Shown here piece after piece: positions 48,259 through 56,952 of a stretch of DNA of 64,000 bases. The stretch lies in the NCBI GenBank assembly GCA_020633335.1, contig JACKDU010000001.1, positions 62,001 to 126,000 on the forward strand, read 5' to 3'. This DNA is from Myxococcales bacterium (GTDB taxonomy: Bacteria; Myxococcota_A; Polyangia; Nannocystales; Nannocystaceae). The notes below the pieces were generated by a model. The model was given only the letters and a program-made list of their open reading frames with translations, made no database searches and was not told the DNA's origin. How positions within the stretch are numbered: position 1 is the stretch's first letter; each line of letters begins with the position of its first letter. The translations under genes and the position numbers were made by a program.

Positions 48259-49188
48259 ATGCGGCAAGCCACGGACAACATGAGCGACATGGCGCTCTTC
48301 GTCGCGGTCGCCGACCAGGGGAGCATCTCGCAGGCCGCGCGCGCGCTCGGCCTCCCGCGATCGACGATCAGCCGGCATTTGAAGGAGCTCGAGGAGCGCC
48401 TCCGGGTGACGCTGATCCAGCGGACCACCCGCAAGCTCCGGCTCACCGAGGCCGGCCGGATCTACCACCAGCGCTGCAAGGAGATCCTCGCGGCGATCGC
48501 CCGCGCCGAGGCCGAGGTCTCGGAGCTCGACGTCGAGGTCGGCGGGGTCCTCCGGGTCGGCGTCCCCAGCGGGATCGGCACCGAGTGGTTCCAGGAGCAG
48601 ATCGGCGAGTTCTTCCGGGTCTACCCCGAGATCCGCCTCGAGCTGATCACCGACCACCGGATCCGCGACATCCACGACGAGGACCTCGACCTCGTGATCG
48701 TCCGCGGGCCGCTCCCCGACTCGCTCCTGATCTCGCGGCGGATGGCGCCGGCCGACCTCCTCTGCGTCGCCTCGCCGCGCTACCTCGCGGCCGCGCCCCC
48801 CCTCGAGTCACCCGCCGATCTCAGGGCCCACCGCTGCATGATCGCCCTCCACGAGGAGCTCAACGGCGACCGCTGGCCCCTCCTCAGCGGCGAGAGCGTC
48901 CAGATCACCCCCTGCTTCGCGACCAACGACATGCACTACCTCCGCGAGGCGCTCCTCGCCGGCTCCGGGGTCGCGCTCATCCCCTGGATCTCGGTGCTCG
49001 AGGAGGTCAGCGCCGGGATCCTGACGCCGGTGCTCGTCGAGAGCGTCGGCGCCCGCGGCGGGCACTACTACTGCGTCTACGCCCCCGAGAGCCGCCACGT
49101 CACCAAGGTCTCGGCGACCGTCGAGTTCCTCGTCGACTTCTTCGCCCGCCACTTCGGCCGCCACACCCCGCCCTGGGTGCGCGGCTGA
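48259..49188 (+). CDS. LysR-family transcriptional regulator
   Basis: The 309-residue regulator has the N-terminal winged helix-turn-helix (MALFVAVADQGSISQAARALGLPRSTISRHLKELEERL) and the LysR effector-binding domain (from about residue 90: GVLRVGVPSGIGTEWF ...). The opening MSDMALF is the typical LysR N-terminus; ATG at 48280 is an alternative start, giving 302 residues, and would leave the palindrome clear of the coding region. It is divergent from the FAD monooxygenase, the classic LysR-target arrangement. The effector is unknown. Confidence 0.92.
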   Translation: MRQATDNMSDMALFVAVADQGSISQAARALGLPRSTISRHLKELEERLRVTLIQRTTRKLRLTEAGRIYHQRCKEILAAIARAEAEVSELDVEVGGVLRVGVPSGIGTEWFQEQIGEFFRVYPEIRLELITDHRIRDIHDEDLDLVIVRGPLPDSLLISRRMAPADLLCVASPRYLAAAPPLESPADLRAHRCMIALHEELNGDRWPLLSGESVQITPCFATNDMHYLREALLAGSGVALIPWISVLEEVSAGILTPVLVESVGARGGHYYCVYAPESRHVTKVSATVEFLVDFFARHFGRHTPPWVRG

Positions 49189-49203
49189 GCGGCGAGCCGC
49201 GGG

Positions 49204-50748
49204 CTAGCGGACGCTCCGCCGCCAGTGGGGCAGCGAGCCGTGGGGCGCGTGGAAGTACTTCACCGGCGAGACGAAGCGGAAGTTGGTGACCCGGCTGGTG
49301 TAGACGCAGGCGTAGGCGTCGACCTGATCGCCGAAGCGCGAGGTGTCCTTGCGGGCGGCGAAGACCGAGCCCCAGTACTTGTTGAAGGCGCCGTCGATCT
49401 CGGCGATCCGCCGCTGGAGGGTCTCGGCGGTCTCCTCCTCGTACTTGCGGAGGCGATCGAAGCGGGCCCGCACCTGCGCGCGGGTCTCGTCGAGGAGCGC
49501 CTCGGCGCCCTCGGCCGCGACCCCGGCGCGGACCAGGTCGGCGGTGGTCATCCGGCTGAGGAGGCGCGAGAGGTAGCGCTGGGCCGAGATCTCGTCGGTC
49601 AGGTTGATCTGGAGCTGCGAGAGGTGCTCGATCTCCTCGAGGGTGATCCGCCGGGCGCGGCGGACCTCGAGGTCGTGCTCGAGGTCGTCGACGATCAGCG
49701 CGGTCCGCCACCCCGAGCTCTTCTTCGAGCGGACGATGTCGCCGTAGATGTGGTCGCCGACGTAGAGGACCTCGTCGGCGGTCACGCCGAGCGCCCGCTG
49801 GAGGCCGAGCTGGTTGCCGCCCTGGTAGATCCGCCCGCGCCGCGGCTCCATCGTCGGCTCGCCGATCGCCTTGCCGCGGACGTCGAGCTCCTGGAAGGGC
49901 TGCTGCCCGGTGAAGAAGCCGGGCTTGCGGGCGCCGACGACGATCCAGTCGAAGTACGAGTGCCAGCTCTCGTAGGTCGCGAGCTGGCCGCCGAGGACGT
50001 AGCGGAGGACGTCGTCGGTGTAGGGGTAGAAGGAGTTGGTCAGGAGGAAGAGGCGCTTCCCGGCCGACCGGAACTTGTGGAGCGTCGGCCCGAGCTCGGG
50101 GTCGATCGCGAAGTAGCGGCCGATGTCCGCCTTGATCTTCCCCTTGATCGAGTCGTCCTGGTGCGAGAGGTCGATGCACTCGCGGACGTCGTTCCACGCC
50201 TGCGCGTAGGTCGGGGGCGGCCGCGGGCCCCAGAGCTCGGGGGCGTGGTCGATGAGGTCGACGATCTCGGCGAAGAGGTTGACCTCGGGGAGCGAGAAGA
50301 GGGTGTCGACCGCGGCGAAGCGCTCGTACTCCATCCCCAGCCGCTGCGCCCGGTAGAGCTCCTTGCGCTCGGCCCGCGGCAGGAGGCGCTTGCCGTGGTA
50401 GGCGGTGCCGACGTAGCCGTGACGGTCCATCTTGACGACGTTCCCGTACTTCTTGTCGACCATCAGGCCGCGGATCGCGAACTCGGGGTCGGAGCGGATC
50501 GCGGTGATCCGCTCGGGGTAGCCGCGGGCGAGGAGCTTGCTCGTCGTGCACTCGAGCGAGAGGGTCTCGAGCGCCGCCTGGCGGTAGATCGCCAGGGTGT
50601 AGTCCATGTCGAAGCCGATCACCCCGATCCGCTCGAAGGCGAGGTCACGGTTGGTGAAGATCCGGGCGGTGTGGGGCGCCTCGACCTCGATCTCGGCGTC
50701 GAAGATCAGCTTGCGGATCGCGTGCGGCAGCCCGGAGTCGATCGACAT
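49204..50748 (-). CDS. HAD-IG family 5'-nucleotidase
   Basis: The 514-residue protein belongs to the HAD-IG (cytosolic purine 5'-nucleotidase-like) family. HAD motif I is DMDYT (D47 nucleophile, D49 acid). Motif II (LLTNSF) lies near 245, and motif IV appears as VGDHIYGDI near 345. Long insertions between motifs and a helical C-terminal region (about 370-470) are family-typical. It would dephosphorylate purine nucleoside monophosphates. A TAGGCT hexamer ends 10 nt before the ATG. It converges on the LysR gene with 15 bp between stops. Confidence 0.92.
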   Translation of the reverse strand: MSIDSGLPHAIRKLIFDAEIEVEAPHTARIFTNRDLAFERIGVIGFDMDYTLAIYRQAALETLSLECTTSKLLARGYPERITAIRSDPEFAIRGLMVDKKYGNVVKMDRHGYVGTAYHGKRLLPRAERKELYRAQRLGMEYERFAAVDTLFSLPEVNLFAEIVDLIDHAPELWGPRPPPTYAQAWNDVRECIDLSHQDDSIKGKIKADIGRYFAIDPELGPTLHKFRSAGKRLFLLTNSFYPYTDDVLRYVLGGQLATYESWHSYFDWIVVGARKPGFFTGQQPFQELDVRGKAIGEPTMEPRRGRIYQGGNQLGLQRALGVTADEVLYVGDHIYGDIVRSKKSSGWRTALIVDDLEHDLEVRRARRITLEEIEHLSQLQINLTDEISAQRYLSRLLSRMTTADLVRAGVAAEGAEALLDETRAQVRARFDRLRKYEEETAETLQRRIAEIDGAFNKYWGSVFAARKDTSRFGDQVDAYACVYTSRVTNFRFVSPVKYFHAPHGSLPHWRRSVR

Positions 50749-50758
50749 GGGGCCGACC

Positions 50759-50764
50759 AGCCTA
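50759..50764 (-). promoter_or_regulatory. -10 hexamer TAGGCT for the nucleotidase gene
   Basis: TAGGCT on the minus strand ends 10 nt before the ATG at 50748. Confidence 0.35.
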
Positions 50765-50899
50765 GCACCTCTGGCCCGCGGGCCGCAGGAGGGCGATGGC
50801 TGGGCCAGGGGGCGCGTTTACGGCCGATCTGCGCCGCTTCTGGGGTCCGCGCCGCCGGGCGCGAAGTCGCGCGCTGCGGCCTTTGCCCGCGCGGTCAAT

Positions 50900-50915
50900 T
50901 GTTGGCTGGCTAACA
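50900..50915. promoter_or_regulatory. Imperfect inverted repeat upstream of the Crp/Fnr gene
   Basis: TGTTGGC-TG-GCTAACA has 7-bp arms with one wobble. It lies in an unusually AT-rich patch (50895-50945) about 55 nt before the GTG start and is a possible autoregulatory Crp/Fnr site. Confidence 0.4.
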
Positions 50916-50968
50916 CCATTGCGGGACTTGGTGAACTTGCGTACCGTGAGGCCCCCCGACAAAACGCC

Positions 50969-51673
50969 GTGCAGAACCCGACGACCAAAGACGAAAAGCG
51001 CGCCCTCTGGTACCTGCGCAAGCTCCCGCTGCTCGAAAACATCCCGCCGGAGAAGCTCGCCGAGCTCGCGGCCCAGGTCGAGATCCGCGAGATCCGCCGG
51101 CGCCAGGTCATCTACCTCCCGGGCGATCCCGGCGACCGCGTCTTCTTCATCAACGGCGGCCGGGTCAAGTGCTCGAAGGTCTCGCGCGACGGCAAGGAGC
51201 TGACCCTCGCCTACCGCGGCGCCGGCGAGCTCTTCGGCGAGCTCTGCGTCCTCGACGGCGCCCCCCGCGAGGAGATGGCCGAGGCGATGAAGAACGCGAT
51301 CATCACCGAGCTCCCGCGCGAGACCTTCCACGAGCTCCTCCTCGCCGACGCCGCCTTCGCCTTCAAGTTCGCCACCGTCGTCGGTCAGCGGCGACGGCAG
51401 ATGGAGACCAAGCTCGAGCACCTGGTCTTCCGCGACGTCCACGCCAAGCTGGCGGCGCTCCTCATCGAGCTCGCCGAGCAGTACGGGGTCGAGAGCGAGC
51501 AGGGGGTGCAGATCGGCCTCAAGATCACCCACCAGGAGATGGCCAACCTGATCGGCTCGACCCGCGAGACGATCTCGCTGACCCTCGCCCAGTTCAAGAA
51601 GAAGCAGCTCCTCGATCTCCTCGGTCGGACCGTGGTGATCCTCGATCAGGAGGGGCTGCAGGCGATGACCTGA
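50969..51673 (+). CDS. Crp/Fnr-family transcriptional regulator
   Basis: The 234-residue regulator has an N-terminal cyclic-nucleotide-binding-like beta roll (about 15-125: YLPGDPGDRVFFINGGRVKCSK, GELFGELCVLDGAPREEMAEA) and a long dimerisation helix. A C-terminal winged helix-turn-helix follows (ITHQEMANLIGSTRETISLTLAQFKKKQLL, about 190-220). No Cys cluster for an Fnr Fe-S centre is present. The phosphate-binding RxA of true Crp is altered (REEMAEA), so cAMP binding is uncertain. GTG at 50969 is the only start that gives a normal N-terminus; the frame is open upstream but low-complexity. The upstream region has its own inverted repeat. Confidence 0.88.
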   Translation: MQNPTTKDEKRALWYLRKLPLLENIPPEKLAELAAQVEIREIRRRQVIYLPGDPGDRVFFINGGRVKCSKVSRDGKELTLAYRGAGELFGELCVLDGAPREEMAEAMKNAIITELPRETFHELLLADAAFAFKFATVVGQRRRQMETKLEHLVFRDVHAKLAALLIELAEQYGVESEQGVQIGLKITHQEMANLIGSTRETISLTLAQFKKKQLLDLLGRTVVILDQEGLQAMT

Positions 51674-51682
51674 GCTCGGCGC

Positions 51683-52663
51683 TCACTCGCAGAGGTGGAC
51701 CTCGAGGGTCGGCGGCTTCCCCGACTCCCGGGCCTGGAGGATGTGGGCGCTCGGCGTCTTCGCCGCGAGGGTCAGCCCCTGCTCGCTGGTCGGATCGGCG
51801 AGCCAGGGCGCGAGCCCGTCGACGAGCTCGCCGCTGACGAACTCGGTCGCCTCGACGAAGACCCCGGCGGCGAGCTGGAGGGTGGCGATCTCGGTCGACG
51901 CGCCGGCCGGCCCGTCGCCGCCGCTCCAGAGGATCTGGGCGTCGCCGTCGATCATCCGGTGGAGGAACGAGGAGTCGCCGCTGGCCGCGAGCTTGCGGTC
52001 CTTGGTGCCCTCGAGCCAGACTTGGTCCGGCTTGATCCGGCCGATCGCCCAGGTCGTCGCCGGCGCGCTCTCCTTGGGGTCGCTGCGCACCCAGACGTGG
52101 AGGCGGATCGACGAGACGTCCGCCGGCGCGTAGCCGGCCTCGGCGATCGCCGTGCCGAGGGCGAAGTCCGCGTAGAAGTCGGTCTGGTAGAAGAGGTTGC
52201 CGCCGACCGCGAGCTCCTTGGTGATCCCGCCGTTGAGGAGCTTGCACTCGCTGCCGAAGCCGGTCGAGCAGAGGACGACGCCGCCGTCGAGGGCGAAGGC
52301 GTCGCGGGTCGCCGCGATCACCAGGACCGCCGGCTGACAGGGGGGATCGCCGCTGGTCGAGCTCGAGGTCGAGGTGTCGGCGCCGCTCGTCGTGCCCGTC
52401 GTCGGCTCATCGCTCGTCGCGTCGGCGCTCGAGGTCGAGGTCGCGGTCGAGGTCGAGGTGTCGACGCCGGTGGTGGTGGTCGCGTCGCTGCTCCCGCCGC
52501 TCGAGGTCAGCGCGTCGCCGCTCGAGCCCGCGCTGGTCCCCGTCGTCCCGGTCGATCCCTCGCTCGCCGCGTCGGCGCCCGAGCCCCAGGTCTCAAAGGC
52601 GGAGCTCGGGAAGCAGGCGCAGGCGAGCGCGAGCGGCGGGAGGAGGAGGAGGAGCGAGCGCAC
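51683..52663 (-). CDS. Ser/Thr-linker lipoprotein, possible DNRLRE domain
   Basis: The 326-residue lipoprotein has an N-terminal signal with cysteines at 15 and 17 (LALACAC; lipid attachment could be at either) and about 90 residues of Ser/Thr/Gly linker. A single beta domain follows, with blocks VRLHVWVR-like strands (SSIRLHVWVRSDP) and a C-terminal ILQARESGKPPTLEVHLCE, which resembles the end of DNRLRE/CBM-like domains. It may bind carbohydrate or act as an adhesin; that is inferred. TAGCTT lies 8 nt before the GTG start at 52663. It converges on the Crp/Fnr gene. Confidence 0.78.
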   Translation of the reverse strand: MRSLLLLLPPLALACACFPSSAFETWGSGADAASEGSTGTTGTSAGSSGDALTSSGGSSDATTTTGVDTSTSTATSTSSADATSDEPTTGTTSGADTSTSSSTSGDPPCQPAVLVIAATRDAFALDGGVVLCSTGFGSECKLLNGGITKELAVGGNLFYQTDFYADFALGTAIAEAGYAPADVSSIRLHVWVRSDPKESAPATTWAIGRIKPDQVWLEGTKDRKLAASGDSSFLHRMIDGDAQILWSGGDGPAGASTEIATLQLAAGVFVEATEFVSGELVDGLAPWLADPTSEQGLTLAAKTPSAHILQARESGKPPTLEVHLCE

Positions 52664-52671
52664 CGCGATCG

Positions 52672-52677
52672 AAGCTA
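52672..52677 (-). promoter_or_regulatory. -10 hexamer TAGCTT, near-leaderless spacing
   Basis: TAGCTT on the minus strand ends 8 nt before the GTG at 52663 and supports that GTG start. Confidence 0.4.
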
Positions 52678-52780
52678 TCAGTCCGCCCCCGTCCCCGTCG
52701 CCGACAAAGCCCGTCGAGGACCGCTCGATGCCGGCCTCCCCATGGGGGCGCCGCGCCCTGGGCGGCGCCCCTCAGCGACC

Positions 52781-55700
52781 TCAGCGGCCGAGGAGCCGCG
52801 CCAAATAACGCCCGGTGTGGCTCTCCGCGTTGGCGGCGATCCGCTCGGGGGTCCCCGACGCGACCAGCCGACCGCCCCCCTCGCCGCCCTCCGGGCCGAT
52901 GTCGATCACGTGGTCGGCGTGCTTGATCACGTCGAGGTTGTGCTCGATCACGACCACCGTGTTCCCCTCGTCGACCAGGCGATCGAAGACCCGGAGGAGC
53001 ACCTTGATGTCGGCGAAGTGGAGGCCGGTGGTCGGCTCGTCGAGGACGAAGAGGGTCTTGCCGGTCGACTTCTTGGCGAGCTCGCGGGCGAGCTTGATCC
53101 GCTGGGCCTCGCCGCCCGAGAGGGTGAGCGCGCTCTGGCCGAGGGTGAGGTAGCCGAGGCCGACGTCGCGGAGGGTCTCGAGCTTCTGCCGGAGGTTCGG
53201 GTGGTTGCCGAAGAACTCGGCGGCGTCGGTGATCGAGGTGTCGAGGACGTCGGCGATGCTCTTGCCGCGGTAGGTGATCGCCAGGGTCTCGCGGTTGTAG
53301 CGGCGCCCCTCGCAGCTCCGGCAGGTCACGTAGATGTCCGGCAGGAAGTGCATCTCGATCCGCCGCATCCCCTCGCCCTGGCAGGCCTCGCAGCGCCCGC
53401 CCTTGACGTTGAAGGAGAAGCGGGCGGCCCCGAAGCCGCGGATCTTCGCCTCATTGAGGTTGGCGAAGAGCTGGCGGAGGTCGGTGAAGAGGCCGGTGTA
53501 GGTCGCCGGGTTGGAGCGCGGCGAGCGGCCGATCGGCGACTGATCGACGTAGATCACCTTGTCGAGGTGCTCGAGGCCGGTGATCGCCTGGTGGGGGAGG
53601 CCGAAGCTCGACGCGCCGTTGAGCCGGCGCTGGGCCTCGGCGAGGAGGGTGTCGATGATCAGGCTCGACTTGCCGGAGCCGCTGACCCCAGAGACCACCG
53701 TGAAGGCGCCGATCGGGATCCGGGCCGAGAGCTCGCGGAGGTTGTGGCCGCTCGCCCTGGCGATCGCGATCGAGAGGCCGGCGCCGGGCCGGCGCCGCTT
53801 CGGCACCGGGATCGACATGCGCCCGGTGAGGTAGGAGGCGGTGAGCGAGCGCGGGTTGTCGAGGACCTCGGCGAGCGGACCCGCCGCGACCACCCGGCCG
53901 CCGTTGACCCCGGCCCCCGGGCCCATGTCGACGATGTAGTCGGCCGCGCGGATCGTGTCCTCGTCGTGCTCGACCACCAGCACCGAGTTGCCGAGGTCGC
54001 GGAGCTGCTCGAGGGCGGCGATGAGGCGGTCGTTGTCGCGCTGGTGGAGGCCGATGCTCGGCTCGTCGAGGATGTAGGTGACGCCGACCAGGGCCGCGCC
54101 GATCTGGGTCGCCAGGCGGATCCGCTGGGCCTCGCCGCCCGAGAGCGTCATCGTCGGCCGGTCGAGGGTGAGGTAGCCGAGGCCGAGCTCGACCATGAAG
54201 TGGAGGCGCTGGCGGGCCTGGACGAGGATCGCCTCGGCGATCTCACCCTCCTCGGCCGGGAGGTCGAGGGCGGCGAGGACGTGGACGAGCTCGGTGAGCG
54301 GCAGGGTCGCCATCTCGGCGATGTTGCGGGCGCCGATCTTGACCATCCGGGCCTCGAGGCGGAGGCGCTGGCCCTCGCAGGTCGGGCAGCGGACCTCGCT
54401 CATGTACTCGTCGATCTCGGCGCTCGGTGAGCCCTCCTCGTCCTCGTCGAGCTCGCCGCGGGCCTTCGACTCGGCGTCGCGGAGGCGCCGCCAGAGCCCC
54501 GGGATCACCCCCTCGAAGGGCGCGCCCTTCTTGCTCCCGGCCTTGCCGAGCCCGGGGATCGGCTCGTCGCCGCTCCCCTGGAGGAGGATCACCCGGTGCT
54601 CCTCGCCGAGCTCGCGCCAGGGGGTGTGGAGGTCGATGTTGAAGTGCTTGGCGACCGCCCGGAGCTGGCTCTGGAAGGCCCGCGCGCCCCGCTTCTGCCA
54701 GGGGCGGATCGCCCCGGCGGAGAGGCTGAGGCCCTCGTTGGGGATGATCCGCCGGGGGTCGAAGATCCGCCGCTCGCCGAGGCCGTCGCACTCGGGGCAG
54801 GCGCCCTCGGGGGAGTTGAAGGAGAAGAGCGCGGGGGTCAGGGTCGGGTAGGTGAGGTCGTTCTCGAAGTCGGTGAAGGTCTCGGAGAACTCGAGCTCGC
54901 TGCCGTCGACGCAGAGCACCTTGAGGAGGCCGCCCGAGAGGCGGAGCGCGACCTCGACCGAGTCGGCGAGGCGGCCGCGGACACCGTCCTTGAGGACCAG
55001 GCGATCGACGTAGACCTCGACGTCGTGGCGGGCCTTGGGGTCGAGGGTGATCGGCTCCGAGAGGTCGCGGACCTCGTCGTCGATCGCCACCCGGACGAAG
55101 CCCTGGCGGCGGAGCTCCTCGAGGAGCTCCGCGTGGTCGCCGACGCGCTGGCGGACCACCGGGGCGATCACCGAGAAGCGCGAGCCGGGCGGCAGCGCGA
55201 GGATCCCGTCGAGCATGTCGGCGACCGTGTGGCGGACCATCGGCTTGCCCGAGCGGTGGCTGTAGACCACGCCGACCCGGGCGAAGAGGAGGCGGAGGTA
55301 GTCGTAGACCTCGGTCGCGGTGCCGACGGTCGCCCGCGGGTTGCGGCCGCCGGTGGTCTGCTCGAGGGCGATCGCCGGCGAGAGCCCCTCGATGAGGTCG
55401 GCGTCGGGCTTCGGGAGCTGGGCGAGGAAGAGGCGGGCGGACGCCGAGAGGCTCTCGACGTAGCGCCGCTGGCCCTCGGCGAAGATCGTGTCGTAGGCGA
55501 GGCTCGACTTGCCGGAGCCCGAGGGGCCGGTGATGACGACGAGGCGATCGCGCGGGAGGTCGAGGTCGATCCCCTGGAGGTTGTGGGTGCGGGCGCCGCG
55601 GATCCGGATGGTCGTCGGCGCGCTCACCCGCGGGAGCTCGCTCGCGGCCGGCGCGTCGGCGGCGGGCATGGGCGTGGCGACCGGGGCGGGCGCGGACTCG

Positions 55701-55933
55701 GGCGCGGCGACCGGCGCGGGCTCGGGCGCCTTCGCGGGCGCTGCCTTCGGGGCGGCGCTCGCGGTCGCCTTCGCGGGCTTCGCGGCCGCGCTCGCCTTCA
55801 CCTTCGCGGCCTTCGCAGGGGCCTTCGCGGTCGCGGCCTTCGCGGGCGCGGGCGCGTCCTTGGCGGACGCCGCCGCGCTCGTCGTCTTGCGCTTGCTCGG
55901 CGTCTTCTTCGCGGGCTTGCTCGGCGGCGACAT
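52781..55933 (-). CDS. uvrA: Excinuclease ABC subunit A with histone-H1-like N-terminal tail
   Basis: UvrA recognises DNA lesions in nucleotide excision repair. All hallmarks are visible: Walker A GPSGSGKSS (about 134-142), CPECDGLG and CPTCEGQRL zinc-finger-type Cys pairs, ABC signature TLSGGEAQRIRLA, and a second Walker A GVSGSGKSS. The C-terminal half adds CEACQGEG / CRSCEG and TLSGGEAQRIKLA. At 1050 residues it is about 105 longer than usual because of an N-terminal extension rich in Lys, Ala, Pro and Ser (KPAKKTPSKRKTTS, AKAPAKAAKVKASAAAKPAK), which looks like eukaryotic histone H1. That tail could add non-specific DNA binding; no such tail is typical of UvrA. The gene lies 9 bp after pdxA. 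Confidence 0.95.
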   Translation of the reverse strand: MSPPSKPAKKTPSKRKTTSAAASAKDAPAPAKAATAKAPAKAAKVKASAAAKPAKATASAAPKAAPAKAPEPAPVAAPESAPAPVATPMPAADAPAASELPRVSAPTTIRIRGARTHNLQGIDLDLPRDRLVVITGPSGSGKSSLAYDTIFAEGQRRYVESLSASARLFLAQLPKPDADLIEGLSPAIALEQTTGGRNPRATVGTATEVYDYLRLLFARVGVVYSHRSGKPMVRHTVADMLDGILALPPGSRFSVIAPVVRQRVGDHAELLEELRRQGFVRVAIDDEVRDLSEPITLDPKARHDVEVYVDRLVLKDGVRGRLADSVEVALRLSGGLLKVLCVDGSELEFSETFTDFENDLTYPTLTPALFSFNSPEGACPECDGLGERRIFDPRRIIPNEGLSLSAGAIRPWQKRGARAFQSQLRAVAKHFNIDLHTPWRELGEEHRVILLQGSGDEPIPGLGKAGSKKGAPFEGVIPGLWRRLRDAESKARGELDEDEEGSPSAEIDEYMSEVRCPTCEGQRLRLEARMVKIGARNIAEMATLPLTELVHVLAALDLPAEEGEIAEAILVQARQRLHFMVELGLGYLTLDRPTMTLSGGEAQRIRLATQIGAALVGVTYILDEPSIGLHQRDNDRLIAALEQLRDLGNSVLVVEHDEDTIRAADYIVDMGPGAGVNGGRVVAAGPLAEVLDNPRSLTASYLTGRMSIPVPKRRRPGAGLSIAIARASGHNLRELSARIPIGAFTVVSGVSGSGKSSLIIDTLLAEAQRRLNGASSFGLPHQAITGLEHLDKVIYVDQSPIGRSPRSNPATYTGLFTDLRQLFANLNEAKIRGFGAARFSFNVKGGRCEACQGEGMRRIEMHFLPDIYVTCRSCEGRRYNRETLAITYRGKSIADVLDTSITDAAEFFGNHPNLRQKLETLRDVGLGYLTLGQSALTLSGGEAQRIKLARELAKKSTGKTLFVLDEPTTGLHFADIKVLLRVFDRLVDEGNTVVVIEHNLDVIKHADHVIDIGPEGGEGGGRLVASGTPERIAANAESHTGRYLARLLGR

Positions 55934-55942
55934 CGGCTCCTT

Positions 55943-56905
55943 CTAGAGGGCGAACGAGATCTGGCCGCGCGCGAGCGTGACCGCCTCGAAGATGCTCGAA
56001 GGGTCAGCCACGCCCTGGCCGGCGATGTCGCGGGCGGTCCCGTGGTCGGGCGAGGTCCGGACGAAGGGGAGGCCGAGGGTCATGTTGACCCCGTCGTGGA
56101 GGTGGAGGAGCTTGAAGGGGCCGAGCCCCTGGTCGTGGTACATCGCCACCAGGCCGTCGAAGCGGCCGGCGGCGTGCTGCGGGAAGGCGGTGTCGGCCGG
56201 CAGCGGCCCCTCGAAGGTGACCGGCGCGTCGATCTCCGCCGCCCAGGCCCGGAGGGCGGCGAGCGCGGGGGCGACGATCGTCGCCTCCTCGTCGCCGAGG
56301 AGCCCGCGCTCGCCGGCGTGCGGGTTGACGCCGAGGACGCCGATCGTCGGCGCGGCGATCCCGAAGTCGCGGTGGAGCGCGCGCGCGAGGAGGCGGCCGG
56401 CGCTGACGATCCGCTCGGGGGTGAGGGTCCGCGGGACCTCGCGGAGCGGGATGTGGATCGTCGCCGGGACCACCCGGAGGCGGGGGCCGACCATCAGCAT
56501 CGCCACCTCGTCGACGCCGGCGCGGGCGGCGAGGTACTCGGTGTGGCCGGGGTAGGCGAAGCCCTCGGCCTGACAGCGCGCCTTGTCGATCGGCGCGGTC
56601 ACCAGCGCGATCTCGCCGGGGCCCGCGAGGACGCGATCGACCCCGCGCTTGAGCGCCTGGACCTGGCTCAGCGGCGAGGGGAGGTCCGTGAGGAGGAGGG
56701 GCTCGAGCGCGCTGAGGCCGCGGCGCGCCCAGGCGGTGCCGAGGCGGCTGACGAGCGCCGCGAGGGCGCGTGGGTCAGCGACCACAGCGTCGCCGGGCGC
56801 GAGGAGGCCCGCGTCTCCGAGGCGGAGGAGGAGCTCGGGGCCGATGCCCTCGGGATCGCCCTGGGTGACGACGAGGCGACGCTGGGTGTCCTGGGTCCGT
56901 TTCAT
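55943..56905 (-). CDS. pdxA: 4-hydroxythreonine-4-phosphate dehydrogenase PdxA
   Basis: PdxA oxidises 4-phosphohydroxy-L-threonine in pyridoxal phosphate biosynthesis. The 320-residue protein shows GDPEGIGPELLL at the N-terminus, the metal/substrate histidines in YPGHTEYLA, GVLGVNPHAGE and AMYHDQGLGPFK, and the C-terminal LPFVRTSPDHGTARDIAGQG. These are all characteristic of PdxA; the length is typical. It is the first gene of a pair with uvrA (9-bp gap). A TAGGAT hexamer lies about 32 nt upstream of the ATG on the minus strand. Confidence 0.95.
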   Translation of the reverse strand: MKRTQDTQRRLVVTQGDPEGIGPELLLRLGDAGLLAPGDAVVADPRALAALVSRLGTAWARRGLSALEPLLLTDLPSPLSQVQALKRGVDRVLAGPGEIALVTAPIDKARCQAEGFAYPGHTEYLAARAGVDEVAMLMVGPRLRVVPATIHIPLREVPRTLTPERIVSAGRLLARALHRDFGIAAPTIGVLGVNPHAGERGLLGDEEATIVAPALAALRAWAAEIDAPVTFEGPLPADTAFPQHAAGRFDGLVAMYHDQGLGPFKLLHLHDGVNMTLGLPFVRTSPDHGTARDIAGQGVADPSSIFEAVTLARGQISFAL

Positions 56906-56952
56906 CGACCGACCTGGCGCGAAAGGGGCGGGGATCCTACCATGGCGGCCGG

